From NCBI RefSeq assembly GCF_028767125.1, contig NZ_JAKCWP010000014.1:303-43362 (forward strand): a stretch of 43,060 nucleotides of DNA. Reading direction: 5' to 3'. The stretch is from Chelativorans sp. YIM 93263 (GTDB lineage: Bacteria > Pseudomonadota > Alphaproteobacteria > Rhizobiales > Rhizobiaceae). Below, one piece after another: positions 25,035 through 33,744 of the stretch; the stretch's first letter is position 1, and every line of letters starts with the position of its first letter. Under the pieces are notes generated by a model. The model was given only the letters and a program-made list of their open reading frames with translations. It was not told the DNA's origin and did no database searches. A program made the translations under genes and the position numbers.

Positions 25035-26603
25035 TCAGTTGCTGGCGGCGCTGCCGAACTGCAGATTCTCCGGACGGAAATCCATGTAGTAGAGCGACAC
25101 GGGGCGCCACTGGATGTCCGCCTTCACCGCATAGGTTTCCAGCGGGTTGTAGAGCATCGTGCCGGGCGCTTCCTCGTTCCAGATGTCGAGCGCCTCGCGG
25201 TAGGCCTGCTTTCGCTCCTCGGTGGAGGTCGAGGAAGTCAGGACGTCCTGCAGCTCGTTGAAGCGCGCGGGCGCCTTCCACGAACGTTCCGGCAGGTCGT
25301 TGTTGTTCTGGATGCCGGAAGCCTTACCCCATTGCGGCACGAAGGAGCCGAGCGGGTCGGGAATGCGGTGCGTGTTGGACCAGGGGCGGACGTGGACCGG
25401 CGCATTCGGGTCCGTGACCTGGGTCCAGTTCTCCACCGGCTCCAGCTTCACATTGAGGCCGACCTCCTGCCACATCTGCTGCATAGCCTGTGCCGCTTCC
25501 AGCGAAAGCAGGTAGTAATTGAGCGGCATCTTATAGACGATTTCCTCGCCATTGTAGCCGGCTTCCTCCAGGAGCTCCCTGGCTGCCTCGGGATCGTAGG
25601 CGAAATCCGGATAATTGGCCAGGTAAAGGCCGTAGGAGGGAAGCTGATGGCCGTTCGGCGTGTAGTTCTTGTCGCCCCAGAGCGCTTCACGCAGTAGGTC
25701 GCGGTCGATGGAAAGGGACAGCGCGCGGCGAACGCGGCTGTCGGCCAGCGGCCCGATGGGGAAGAACACGAGCACGTGCGTGTTGTCGAGCACCACTTGC
25801 TTGACGGCGACGTCATCATAGCCCTCAAGCACCGGCACCTGGTCCGGCGGGACGTTGACGATGATGTCGTACTCGCCGGAGACGAGGCCGGCGATGCGCG
25901 CGGAGACTTCCGGCACGGCCCTGAAGGTGATCGACTTTGCCGTGGGCTTGCCGCCGAAATAGTCGTCGTGCGCGACCAGCCGAATATACTCGCCGTCCAC
26001 CCACTCGTCCATCTTGTAGGGGCCGGTGCCGACCGGGTTACGGGCAAAGGCGTCCTTGCCCTTCAGCATGTATTCGCGCGCGTTAACGATCCACATTGCA
26101 TAGCCGGCGAGGCGCTGCTCGAACAGCACGTCGGGCTCCTTGGACACGATGCGCACGGTGTATTTGTCGATCGGCTCGACGTGCGACAGGGTCAGCATCA
26201 GGCGGCGGGCGGAGCCGATCAGCGGGTTGTAGCCGTGGCCGCGCCCGGGATTTAGCGAGAACACCACATCGTCGGAGGTGACCTCGTCACCATTGTGAAA
26301 CTTGACGCCTTCGCGCAGCTTCAGCTCGACAGTGCGGTCGTCTATCTTCGTCCAGCTTTCGGCGATGCCGGGAATAAGCTCGGACGACGAGCCCTCTTCA
26401 TTTGCCAGAAAATTGCGGCGGATCAGAGGGTCGAACATGGAGTAGGTGATGCGGACGGCTACATTGCCCATCTCCTCGATAGACTCCAGACTGCCTGGCA
26501 GCCCGTTCACCGCCACCACCAGGTCCGGCCGGTCATCCGCATTTGCGGAGACGGCGCCGAAAGCCATGAATATGGCCGTCAGCAGAGCTGTCAGAATTCT
26601 CAT
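25035..26603 (-). CDS. ABC transporter substrate-binding protein, family 5 (DppA/OppA type)
   Basis: A 522-residue periplasmic solute-binding protein. The Sec signal runs from MRILTALLTAIFMAF to a likely cleavage after ANA (residue 22). The mature chain shows family 5 hallmarks: LKLREGVKFHNGDEVTSDDVVFS, NPVGTGPYKMDEW, and SRVRRALSLSIDRDLL. It is the first gene of the Dpp-type operon and defines its specificity. Linkage to two TIM-barrel isomerase-like proteins hints at a sugar- or opine-like ligand. The Shine-Dalgarno sequence before the ATG is weak (GGGTAG). Confidence 0.92.
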   Translation of the reverse strand: MRILTALLTAIFMAFGAVSANADDRPDLVVAVNGLPGSLESIEEMGNVAVRITYSMFDPLIRRNFLANEEGSSSELIPGIAESWTKIDDRTVELKLREGVKFHNGDEVTSDDVVFSLNPGRGHGYNPLIGSARRLMLTLSHVEPIDKYTVRIVSKEPDVLFEQRLAGYAMWIVNAREYMLKGKDAFARNPVGTGPYKMDEWVDGEYIRLVAHDDYFGGKPTAKSITFRAVPEVSARIAGLVSGEYDIIVNVPPDQVPVLEGYDDVAVKQVVLDNTHVLVFFPIGPLADSRVRRALSLSIDRDLLREALWGDKNYTPNGHQLPSYGLYLANYPDFAYDPEAARELLEEAGYNGEEIVYKMPLNYYLLSLEAAQAMQQMWQEVGLNVKLEPVENWTQVTDPNAPVHVRPWSNTHRIPDPLGSFVPQWGKASGIQNNNDLPERSWKAPARFNELQDVLTSSTSTEERKQAYREALDIWNEEAPGTMLYNPLETYAVKADIQWRPVSLYYMDFRPENLQFGSAASN

Positions 26604-26701
26604 GATTGCTACCCATCATTAAATTTGCTGTCGATGGGGGGCGTGTAGGCAATTAGTGCTTCAGCGGAATGTCGCCCAAATGAAGCTTTTGTGAATCAAT
26701 C

Positions 26702-27130
26702 ATGGGGGTGATTAAGGATCTACCGCCAAGGCCTCGCCGACACTTGCTGATTGCCGAAAAGGCAGGGATCGGACGTGCGACGCTCTACAAGTACTTTGCC
26801 GACGTGGCGGCCATTCTGCGTGCCTGGCACGCACGACGATATCGGGCCATCTTGAGCATCTCGCCGAGGTGCATAGTCGGCCGGGCAGCGCCAGCCAGCG
26901 ACTTGCCGCCATCCTGGATGGCCTTCGCCTTCATTATCCGTGAAAGCCACAGGCAAAGAGGACATCATGATATGGAGTTTATGGCGTCCCTGCATCGGGA
27001 CGAGCGGGTCAGCGCGGCGCGACAGCGGCTTAGCGATGGCGAGAGAAGCCGCGGTAGCCGGCAGGCGCATCGGCCTGGTTTCTGCACCCACGCCGAGCAC
27101 GGGGAACCGAGTTCCGCACTGATCCGCAGC
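26702..27130 (+). pseudogene. TetR family regulator, truncated and frameshifted
   Basis: The recognition helix region IAEKAGIGRATLYKYFADV is intact, but the first HTH helix and usual N-terminus are missing. From about 26845 the sense continues in another frame as GHLEHLAEVHSRPGSASQRL then AAILDGLRL. It returns to the first frame as RESHRQRGHHDMEFMASLHR. At least two shifts therefore interrupt the C-terminal domain. It lies divergent from the Dpp-type operon but is unlikely to be functional. Confidence 0.65.
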
Positions 27131-27271
27131 CATGCATATAATGTGACGCGAAAACTCCCGAACAGCAAGCTAGGGAGTATCCGAAGCCGCCAAGCGGCCC
27201 CGGATGCCACCGATCTAATACTTCAGCCCACATGCTGACGGATGGCGGGAGATGGGGTAACGCCGGTCAAC

Positions 27272-27685
27272 TCAGCCTTGAACATAGCTCCCGAAATTGT
27301 TCAGGATCGCCTGCCAGCCGTCGCGCTGCATCTCGATGGAGTTCTGCGTCTCCGCATCGAATGTGATCGCCACATTCGTACCCTCCCCTGCGTCTTCGAA
27401 AGTTGTACGCGCCTTGCGCCCGTCGTTCATGGCCAATGTGATCGCCTTGTACGGCTCGACCTCTTCGTAGACAGCGTCGAAATCGAAGCCGAAGCTGCCG
27501 TCCTTGGCTTCCATGCGCGCCTTGTAGGCGCCGCCCACCCTCAGGTCGGCCTCGGCACTCGGGCAGCACCAGTCGTCGGAAGCGAAGTTCCACTGCGTGA
27601 TCTCAGCCGGCGTCGTGTAGGCTTCCCAGACGCGTTCGACCGGCGCGGCGATCGTGGTGGCAACAGTGATCTGCTGGTTGGTCAT
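27272..27685 (-). CDS. SRPBCC/AHSA1 domain protein (1)
   Basis: A 137-residue START-like (activator of Hsp90 ATPase C-terminal type) protein. The N-terminal strand VATTIAAPVERVWEAYTTPAEIT and the following W-N-F/DDWCCP region are typical of small bacterial AHSA1-like proteins, as is the ending GWQAILNNFGSYV. The fold forms a hydrophobic ligand cavity; function is unknown. AAGGA precedes the ATG. It follows a second SRPBCC gene and a VOC gene on the same strand, a cassette commonly seen with an ArsR-type repressor, though none is present here. Confidence 0.88.
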   Translation of the reverse strand: MTNQQITVATTIAAPVERVWEAYTTPAEITQWNFASDDWCCPSAEADLRVGGAYKARMEAKDGSFGFDFDAVYEEVEPYKAITLAMNDGRKARTTFEDAGEGTNVAITFDAETQNSIEMQRDGWQAILNNFGSYVQG

Positions 27686-27730
27686 TTCTGGTTCCTTGTT
27701 GTCTCAGTTGGATGAGATCTCGCCGACGGC

Positions 27731-28174
27731 TTATTGCGTGATTTCGGGCTCGACGAGCTTGGCAAGCTTACGCAGGGATTCCTGCCAGCCGAGGTAGCAG
27801 GCTTCGCGCGGGATCACATCCGGAATGCCTTCCTGCTCGATGCTCACTTCCGTTCCGACTGAAACGGCCTTCAGGGTGACCGTCACTTTCATTTCGCCCG
27901 GAAGGTTCGGATCATCGAACACATCGCTATAGACGAGCGTCTCGCCGGGAACGAGTTTCAGATATGTGCCGCCGAAGGAATGGCTTTGCCCGGTCGTGAA
28001 GTTTCGGAAGGACATTCTGTGCTTGCCGCCTTCCTTCGCCTCAAGCTCATGGACCGTACAGGTAAAACCGAAGGGCGGGAGCCAGTTCGCAACCGCGTCA
28101 GGCTCGACAAATGCGCGGTAGACCTTCTCGGGCTTGGTAGCGAAGACCCGGTGCAGTTTGACAGTGCTGGGCAT
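27731..28174 (-). CDS. SRPBCC/AHSA1 domain protein (2)
   Basis: A 147-residue AHSA1-like protein. It shows LHRVFATKPEKVYRAFVEPD, then WLPPFGFTC, GGTYLKLVPGETLVYSDVFDD, and a C-terminal GWQESLRKLAKLVEPEI. The ATG at 28174 is chosen because GGAG lies six bases upstream; an ATG at 28186 would include that site in the coding region. It is distantly related to the next gene in the operon, 45 bases on. The biochemical role is unknown. Confidence 0.88.
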   Translation of the reverse strand: MPSTVKLHRVFATKPEKVYRAFVEPDAVANWLPPFGFTCTVHELEAKEGGKHRMSFRNFTTGQSHSFGGTYLKLVPGETLVYSDVFDDPNLPGEMKVTVTLKAVSVGTEVSIEQEGIPDVIPREACYLGWQESLRKLAKLVEPEITQ

Positions 28175-28224
28175 GATCATCTCCATTCATTGAGCTCACC
28201 AAAGGCGTCATTGCCTTGGGCGGG

Positions 28225-28701
28225 TTAGCCTACTGCTGCCTCCAGCGCAGCTATATCAATCTTCTTCATCGTCATCATCGCCTCGAAGGCACGCTTGGCC
28301 TTGGCGCGGTCGGCACTGGTCGTCAGTTCCATCAGCCGCTTCGGCGTGATCTGCCAGGAAAAGCCCCAGCGGTCCCTGCACCAGCCGCAGGCGCTCTCCG
28401 CGCCACCGTTTCCGACGATTGCGTTCCAGTAGCGGTCGGTCTCTTCCTGGTCTTCGGTCAGCACCATGAAGCTGACGGATTCGTTTGCCTTGAAATTCGG
28501 ACCGCCGTTCAGGCCCAGAAACGACTGACCGAGCACCGTGAACTCGACGGTCAGTTCATTGCCTTCCTTGCCGCCGGGATAGTCGGATGCGGACGCATTC
28601 ACCCGATCCACATGACTGTCCGGAAAGGTGGCGGCATAGAACTCCGCCGCCTTACTTGCTTCGCCATGGTCAAACCACAGGCAGGGCACAAGTTTGGTCA
28701 T
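28225..28701 (-). CDS. VOC/PhnB-like family protein
   Basis: A 158-residue glyoxalase-fold protein of the PhnB/3-dmu-9_3-mt group: [55 protein letters not shown] and [14 protein letters not shown] are family blocks. The ATG at 28701 has GGAG seven bases upstream; a TTG two codons earlier is less likely. It is first in the VOC-SRPBCC-SRPBCC cassette. Members of this group often lack a proven enzymatic activity. Confidence 0.88.
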   Translation of the reverse strand: MTKLVPCLWFDHGEASKAAEFYAATFPDSHVDRVNASASDYPGGKEGNELTVEFTVLGQSFLGLNGGPNFKANESVSFMVLTEDQEETDRYWNAIVGNGGAESACGWCRDRWGFSWQITPKRLMELTTSADRAKAKRAFEAMMTMKKIDIAALEAAVG

Positions 28702-28916
28702 ATCCAATCTCCTCGGTACTTGGGGCTATTTACCTACACCGCATCTGCGGAGGGAACTTGGGCTTTGGCAGCATCCCGTCTTCCTGGCGCATTGGCGGGG
28801 CTACTTTCTTAAGACGAACGATCGTACCGCCTCCCGACACACCCGATAAAGTTTTCAGTCAGTCATTCGGGCGTAAGCTCCCGTCCGTGGAACGACAACG
28901 GCGCGCCAGCGAGATC

Positions 28917-29131
28917 TCAGTCAACCCAGCCCTTGGGCGTCTCGCCGGCCAGGAACGGTCCGAGAACTCCATCATAAGGTCGGCCTGGCCGATCAGCGCG
29001 GTGTGCGACGTGGCGGGCAGGATCGCGAGCCGCGAGGCGGGAAGCGGTTTGCCCATGTCGCCCATCGCGCCACCCCCGAGCAGCCGGAACATCTCGACAT
29101 TGTGCTCGAGCGTCGACCCGTCGGCGTCGCC
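28917..29131 (-). pseudogene. C-terminal remnant of an alpha/beta hydrolase
   Basis: The minus strand reads GDADGSTLEHNVEMFRLLGG, then LPASRLAILPATSHTALIGQ. After a one-base shift near 28960 it reads PFLAGETPKGWVD and stops at 28917. The Asp (GDADG) and His (ATSHTA) match the last two catalytic-triad positions of alpha/beta hydrolases. The N-terminal two thirds, including the nucleophile, are missing at a junction near 29131-29144. Confidence 0.65.
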
Positions 29132-29143
29132 CTTCGCGCAGCG

Positions 29144-29814
29144 CTTCCGAGCCTGGCCGCGAAGGCCCAACGCTTCGGGTCCGTCTGCAGCGGCGGCTTC
29201 CTTCTCGCCGCGCTAGGCCTGCTCGACGGCTATCGCATTGTGAACCACTGGGATTCCTGCAGACCGCTTGCCGAGACCTTTCCGGCCATCACCGTCGATC
29301 CGGATGCGCTCTACGTGGTCGACGGGCGGTTGTGGACGTCGGCCGGCGTGACCACCGGCATCGACATGGCGCTGACGATGATCGCCAACGACCTCGACGC
29401 CACTGTCGCCGGAGAGGTCGCGAAACGGCTGATCCTCTATGCCCGGCGCCCCGGCTACCAATCCCAGTTCAGTCCGGTCCTCAAAGCGCAGGTCAAAGGC
29501 GACAGCGCGTTTGCCGACCTGATCGGATGGATATAGGCAAATCTCGACGGGCCGCTGAACGTGCCCTCGCTGGCGGATCGCGCCGGCCTGACCGAGCGCA
29601 CGTTTCAGATTCGGCAGCGACAGGAGAGACTCCTGCCCGGTTCATCGAAACAGCCCGGCTCGACGCTGAACGCATGCTGCTCTCACGCGGCCTTTCGCTC
29701 AAAACGGTGGCAGCGCAAGTCGGCCTGTCCCCGGCTGCGTGTCTTTCGGAAGCCTTCGAGCGCCGTTTTGGCGTGGCGCCGAGACTATTCCGCGATATGC
29801 ATGCCGGACTTTAA
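29144..29814 (+). pseudogene. GlxA-type regulator (DJ-1/PfpI plus AraC HTH), truncated and interrupted
   Basis: The plus strand reads AQRFGSVCSGGFLLAALGLL, with the Cys of the amidotransferase-like DJ-1/PfpI domain, then DPDALYVVDGRLWTSAGVTT. After an amber stop at about 29534 the same frame continues with LNVPSLADRAGLTERTF, the first AraC helix-turn-helix. A shift near 29610 leads to LKTVAAQVGLSPAACLSEAF and a stop at 29814. The first part of the DJ-1 domain is absent. With a missing N-terminus, one stop and one frameshift it is non-functional. Confidence 0.7.
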
Positions 29815-30239
29815 GGACCTGCTGTTTAGTAGCAGTAGAACAACATTCACGATCCGCTCCGAGAGGTGGGCTTCCGATGGGCGGCAACAGTCCACGCCAG
29901 CAAGTTGATGAGCACACCGTCTGAAGCAATCGTCGCTACTCAGGGCCCCAGGCACACCATCCAGATAAGCTGCGCATTCTGCCAGATCGCCCTACCGATA
30001 TTAGCGAAGGGCCAGCACGGATCGCTTCGGCTGGTTCCCAGGAGTATTCCCCCGGGAATATTGCATCGCTTTTAGACACGTATCGCCGTTGGGCAGAATT
30101 GAACCTGGAACTTGCAAGCGGTTCGGGTCGGAAGCGAAACGACAGCTCTCAGGGTCAATCTGACGAAGCGGCCGAGCAGCATAGGGGAGCTAGCATTACA
30201 CGGCGCGATGTCCACCGACCGCAGGCCGGGACCGCGGCT
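29815..30239. other. Intergenic, no gene recognised
   Basis: Only a short GC-rich inverted repeat stands out (30045-30060, seven-base arms around a two-base loop). Open frames on either strand have no domain-like composition and no ribosome site. Probably decayed sequence between two pseudogenes. Confidence 0.4.
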
Positions 30240-30500
30240 TCACCGACTCCTTGCCCAACGCGCAGTCACGATCCAGGCGCGCGAGTCAAAGAGCACACCA
30301 TCTGCAGTCAAATGCGCGTCCAGCACGGCGCGCAACCGCCGAAGCGCCTCATCAGTCGCCGAGATCGTATCGGCACGCTGATCCTTCGCAAGGAACAGTT
30401 CGACTACAGCGTCATGGGCCGCATCGACATCCGAACCATAGAAGACCGGTTCGTGCACGTCGGCAAAAGATCTTTCTTCAACAACTACCGACCGGAACGA
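30240..30500 (-). pseudogene. C-terminal remnant of a SAM-dependent methyltransferase
   Basis: The minus strand reads FADVHEPVFYGSDVDAAHDA, later EALRRLRAVLDAHLTADGVL and FDSRAWIVTARWARSR to the stop at 30240. This is the usual tail of class I (UbiE/Methyltransf_11-like) methyltransferases, where an FGxDVxxA segment and a GVxFxSxAWxVTAR strand end the protein. The SAM-binding N-terminal part is not found upstream, so the gene is truncated. Confidence 0.5.
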
Positions 30501-30819
30501 CTGCGGGACTTCGTCGCGCTTACCCTGCGTCGCCATTCGCAACTGGCAGGTGTGCCGCCGGGCCCAAGTTGCCGCCGAGAGACTGCCCGCTTTTAGAAAT
30601 CGGCAAGTACGCCGCGAATGACCAGAATGCGGCGCGTTCCTGCCCGTAAGTTGACCGTCAGCTTTCGGCGCCGGGAGGCGAATAGCGGACATTTGGCTTC
30701 TCCGATGCAGCCTCGTTCGTTTGTGCCACCTTCTGCATATTTGCCGAGACCTCCCTCCCGGGTGTCGGAACCGAAGCAGTTCATGCGCGTCCTTCGGATG
30801 TCAATCAAGGAGACATTCC

Positions 30820-31203
30820 ATGAATGCACTCAACGACAAGTCTTCCTCGGCAATTGTCGCGGTGAGCGACATCGATCGGGCGAGGCGTTTCTACAGTGAT
30901 ATGCTGGGACTGGAACTCAACGACGAAGGCATGGAAGGCGTGCTGGTCTACAAGACGGGTGCGACGTATCTCGTCGTCTATCCTTCGGAATTGTCCGGCA
31001 CCAACAAGGCCAATGCCGTGGTGTGGGACTGCGGACCAGATATCGACGCCATCGTTGCCGACCTGAGTGCCAAGGGTGTGACGTTCGAGCGCTATGAGAT
31101 GGAGGGCGTGTCATACAAGGACGGGGTCCACGACGCGAACGGGTTTAAGATGGTCTGGTTCAAGGACCCTGACGGCAACATCCTCCATCTGAACAGCGCA
31201 TGA
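30820..31203 (+). CDS. VOC family (glyoxalase/bleomycin-resistance fold) protein
   Basis: A 127-residue single-domain VOC protein: AIVAVSDIDRARRFYSDMLG at the N-terminus, ATYLVVYPSE in the middle, and KMVWFKDPDGNILHLNSA at the end with the conserved metal-ligand region. AAGGAG stands seven bases before the ATG. It is intact and lies between a degraded stretch and the cupin gene. The substrate is unknown. Confidence 0.9.
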   Translation: MNALNDKSSSAIVAVSDIDRARRFYSDMLGLELNDEGMEGVLVYKTGATYLVVYPSELSGTNKANAVVWDCGPDIDAIVADLSAKGVTFERYEMEGVSYKDGVHDANGFKMVWFKDPDGNILHLNSA

Positions 31204-31368
31204 ACCCTCGACGTCGGAAGGATGGGACGACCAGATAGTGCGCTTTGCCGCCAGATATCCAGAGATTGGAACGCGATGCAGGACTATTCGGGTCGCGGCC
31301 CTGGATACGCCGGGCGGACTTCATACTGAACTGCGAGATACAGAGATGGACCATTCGCGAGAGATGAC

Positions 31369-31758
31369 ATGACGCGCAATGATTTCGACGTCAATTCGAT
31401 CAGGCCAAGCGGAAGGGCGCCTGCTCAGGCAACGCTTTTCGACCCAGGTGCTGAAGGTCCCTGGCGTGGCTCTTTGCCGGGTGAAGCAGTCGGGGCACCG
31501 GTGACCGTGCTCGCTTACGGTACCGACCGCACTGGCGAAGGCCCACGTCTTCACGTGCATCCCTATGACGAGGTGTTTGTCGTGACCGAGGGTCGGGCCC
31601 GCTTTTTCGTTGGAGACACAGTTCTCGACGCGACTGCCGGTCAGGTTGTGTTTGGCCCGGCCGGCATCCCACACCGGTTCGAAAATTTGGGACAAGGGCG
31701 CTTACAGACGATAGACGTCCACCATTCGCCGCGTTGGATCCAGACCGATCTCGACTAG
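31369..31758 (+). CDS. Cupin domain protein
   Basis: A 129-residue small cupin. Motif 1 is HVHPYDEVFVVTEG, with two His and a Glu as metal ligands; motif 2 is PAGIPHRFEN, with the last His. The remaining beta strands are visible around GRARFFVGD and GQVVFGP. The ribosome site is weak (GAGAG). Co-orientation with the VOC gene 166 bases upstream may mean co-transcription. No specific reaction can be assigned. Confidence 0.88.
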   Translation: MTRNDFDVNSIRPSGRAPAQATLFDPGAEGPWRGSLPGEAVGAPVTVLAYGTDRTGEGPRLHVHPYDEVFVVTEGRARFFVGDTVLDATAGQVVFGPAGIPHRFENLGQGRLQTIDVHHSPRWIQTDLD

Positions 31759-31826
31759 ATGTCCCGGCACTTTTGGGGTGTAGATCCTTGAGATGAAAAG
31801 GCTCAACGGCCACTGAGGGGCCGAAA

Positions 31827-31874
31827 CGGAATGGCAGCTATCGGGAACGAAGTCACCAACAAGCTGCCATTCCG
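31827..31874. repeat. Perfect 13-bp inverted repeat between convergent genes
   Basis: Arms 31827-31839 and 31862-31874 are exact reverse complements around a 22-base loop. They lie between the convergent cupin and isoaspartyl-peptidase genes in an otherwise empty 246-base gap. A bidirectional terminator is possible, but no T-tract follows; a dispersed repeat unit is the other option. Confidence 0.5.
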
Positions 31875-32004
31875 CTCCGGGTCCGACACAGCGCCCATGG
31901 CGTCACCTAACGGCCATTCGTAAGCTCGTCATGGTGGACGTTGCCGCTCAGTGGAGATTCTGCTGGCATCCGGATTTGACGACGCAGTGGTCTCGCGCAA
32001 ATTC

Positions 32005-32936
32005 TCAGTCGGCGAAAATACGAATGAAGGGCTCTTCTCCTTCGCACTGGGACGCACGGTACATTCCCAGAGTGTTGAAGGTAAGGACTGGATGCCCGGT
32101 CGTCCCGACTGCAATGACGCCGCCGGCGCCGCCCACCTCCGGCAACTCGACCAGAAGCTTTCGACTCACTGCTTCGGCGAGGTCCAAGCCCAGGTATTCG
32201 ACCATTGCGGCTATATCGCGTGCGACCGTGAGGCGAATGAACATCTCGCCATGACCTGTAGCGGAGACGGCACAGCTCCGATTACCGGCATAGGTACCCG
32301 CACCGATCAGTGGCGCGTCACCAACGCGGCCGGGTTGCTTGTTGGTCATGCCGCCGGTGGAGGTCGCGGCGGCTAAACTGCCCGAAAAATCGCGTGCAAC
32401 GGCGCCCACTGTTCCGTATTTCCCGTCATTGTGGTCCAACATGACCGTCGACGCTTCGCGAGCCTTTTCCAGTTGTTCGCGCCGATGATCCGTTAAGAAC
32501 CATGCGGGATCTGCCGTCTCGGCACCAATGTGTCTTGCAAAGGCTTCAGCTCCTTGAGTGCCAATACGACATGGTCACTCTTGTCCATCACCTGGCGGGC
32601 GAGGCGCACCGGGTTGCGAACCGTCTTCAACCCGATCACCGCGCCAGCATTCAATGAGCAACCATCCATGATGGCCGCGTCCATTTCGACGGTCGCCTCA
32701 GAGGTGAGGACGGAGCCACTGCCAGCGTTGAACAGCCGGTTTTCCTCAAGGGCGACGACGGTTTGCTCGACCGCCTCGACCGCTTCCCCGCCGTTTTGCA
32801 ACACTTTTCTTCCGCAGCTAAGGGCGCCGGCAAGACCTTGATAAAAGTGCACTTGTTCCGCTTCAGGCATCTTCCCGGGCAACATCGTGCCCGCGCCGCC
32901 GTGCAACGCTAGCGCCCATGGCACCTTGTGCTTCAC
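32005..32936 (-). pseudogene. iaaA: Isoaspartyl peptidase/L-asparaginase (Ntn hydrolase), single frameshift
   Basis: The N-terminal part reads WALALHGGAGTML and RLFNAGSGSVLTSEATVEMD, normal for the plant-type asparaginase family. Near 32550 the frame shifts. The following frame gives EAFARHIGAETADPAWFLTD, then DGKYGTVGAVARD with the autocatalytic Thr nucleophile, TSTGGMTNK, GAGTYAG and a normal C-terminus ending at 32005. Apart from the shift the protein is full length (about 310 residues) with all key residues, so the break is recent or a sequence error. The intact enzyme would release aspartate from isoaspartyl dipeptides. It overlaps the racemase gene by 74 bases at its start. Confidence 0.8.
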
Positions 32937-33666
32937 GCCTGTTCTCCTTTTTGTTTGTAGCCAGGGAATTTGCAGAAGCTAACCGCTCGCCGTCGGCAAT
33001 CATCCGCAAGACCGCCTCCTCGGCCAGGGCCTGCGTAGCATCGACGAGGCCTTTGCTTTTCGGGGCAACGAGAGGCAATTCGGTACAAGCGAGCACAATC
33101 CATTGCGCGCCGTCCGCAATGAGTGTTTCCACCACATCTCGCAATACATCTGTGGCTTGCCCAAGGCGCCCGGCTTTCACGTAGCCGATCACCGCGTCGA
33201 TAAGGCAGCCCTGGGCGTCTGTTGGCTGGTGTTGCATGAAGCCGGCAGCGCTTAGGCGGGTGCGGTAGAAACCGGATTGGATCGTGCCCCGGGTCGATAA
33301 TACGACAACCCGATCTGCCGGCTTGATTCCATTCGCGCGCAGTCGCGCGATCACAGCATCCGCGATATGAACGAAAGGAAGCCGGACTTCGCGTTCCAGC
33401 TCCTCGACCCAGTGATGGGCGGTGTTGCAGGGCATGACGCAACGCTGTGCACCCAGCTCCTTCAGACATCGGGCTGCCTGTGCGAGTCCTGGATAGGGCG
33501 AGGGCCCGGTTCCCATGATCGCCGCCGTTCGGTCCGGGATCTGCGGCACGTTCCACACGATGACGGGCAAGTGGTCCTGATCGCGTTCAGCCCTGGTCGC
33601 CAGCGTCAACTTGCGCATGAAATCTACGGTTGCAAGCGGCCCCATCCCACCCAAGATGCCCAGCAT
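32863..33666 (-). CDS. Aspartate/glutamate racemase family protein
   Basis: A 267-residue PLP-independent amino acid racemase. It starts MLGILGGMGPLATVDF and has both catalytic cysteines, in CVMPCNTAHHW and VLACTELPL, so two-base racemisation is expected. The ATG at 33666 is preferred over an in-frame TTG at 33708 because homology begins there. The C-terminal 25 or so residues (after ASANSLATNKK) are basic and unlike the family; they are encoded where the gene overlaps the start of the next one. In this cluster it would convert released D-Asp or D-Glu to the L form, or the reverse. Confidence 0.9.
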   Translation of the reverse strand: MLGILGGMGPLATVDFMRKLTLATRAERDQDHLPVIVWNVPQIPDRTAAIMGTGPSPYPGLAQAARCLKELGAQRCVMPCNTAHHWVEELEREVRLPFVHIADAVIARLRANGIKPADRVVVLSTRGTIQSGFYRTRLSAAGFMQHQPTDAQGCLIDAVIGYVKAGRLGQATDVLRDVVETLIADGAQWIVLACTELPLVAPKSKGLVDATQALAEEAVLRMIADGERLASANSLATNKKENRREAQGAMGASVARRRGHDVAREDA

Positions 33667-33744
33667 GAAGGCGCCCCCGTTCTCGTTGCGCCCATTGTGC
33701 TCATGCAAAAAAATTCCGCCAATGCCGAGTTACTCACGGTCATG

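Noticed and set aside
30099-30596. 165-codon plus-strand open frame
   Set aside because: It is antisense to the methyltransferase tail, and no domain-like segment is visible.
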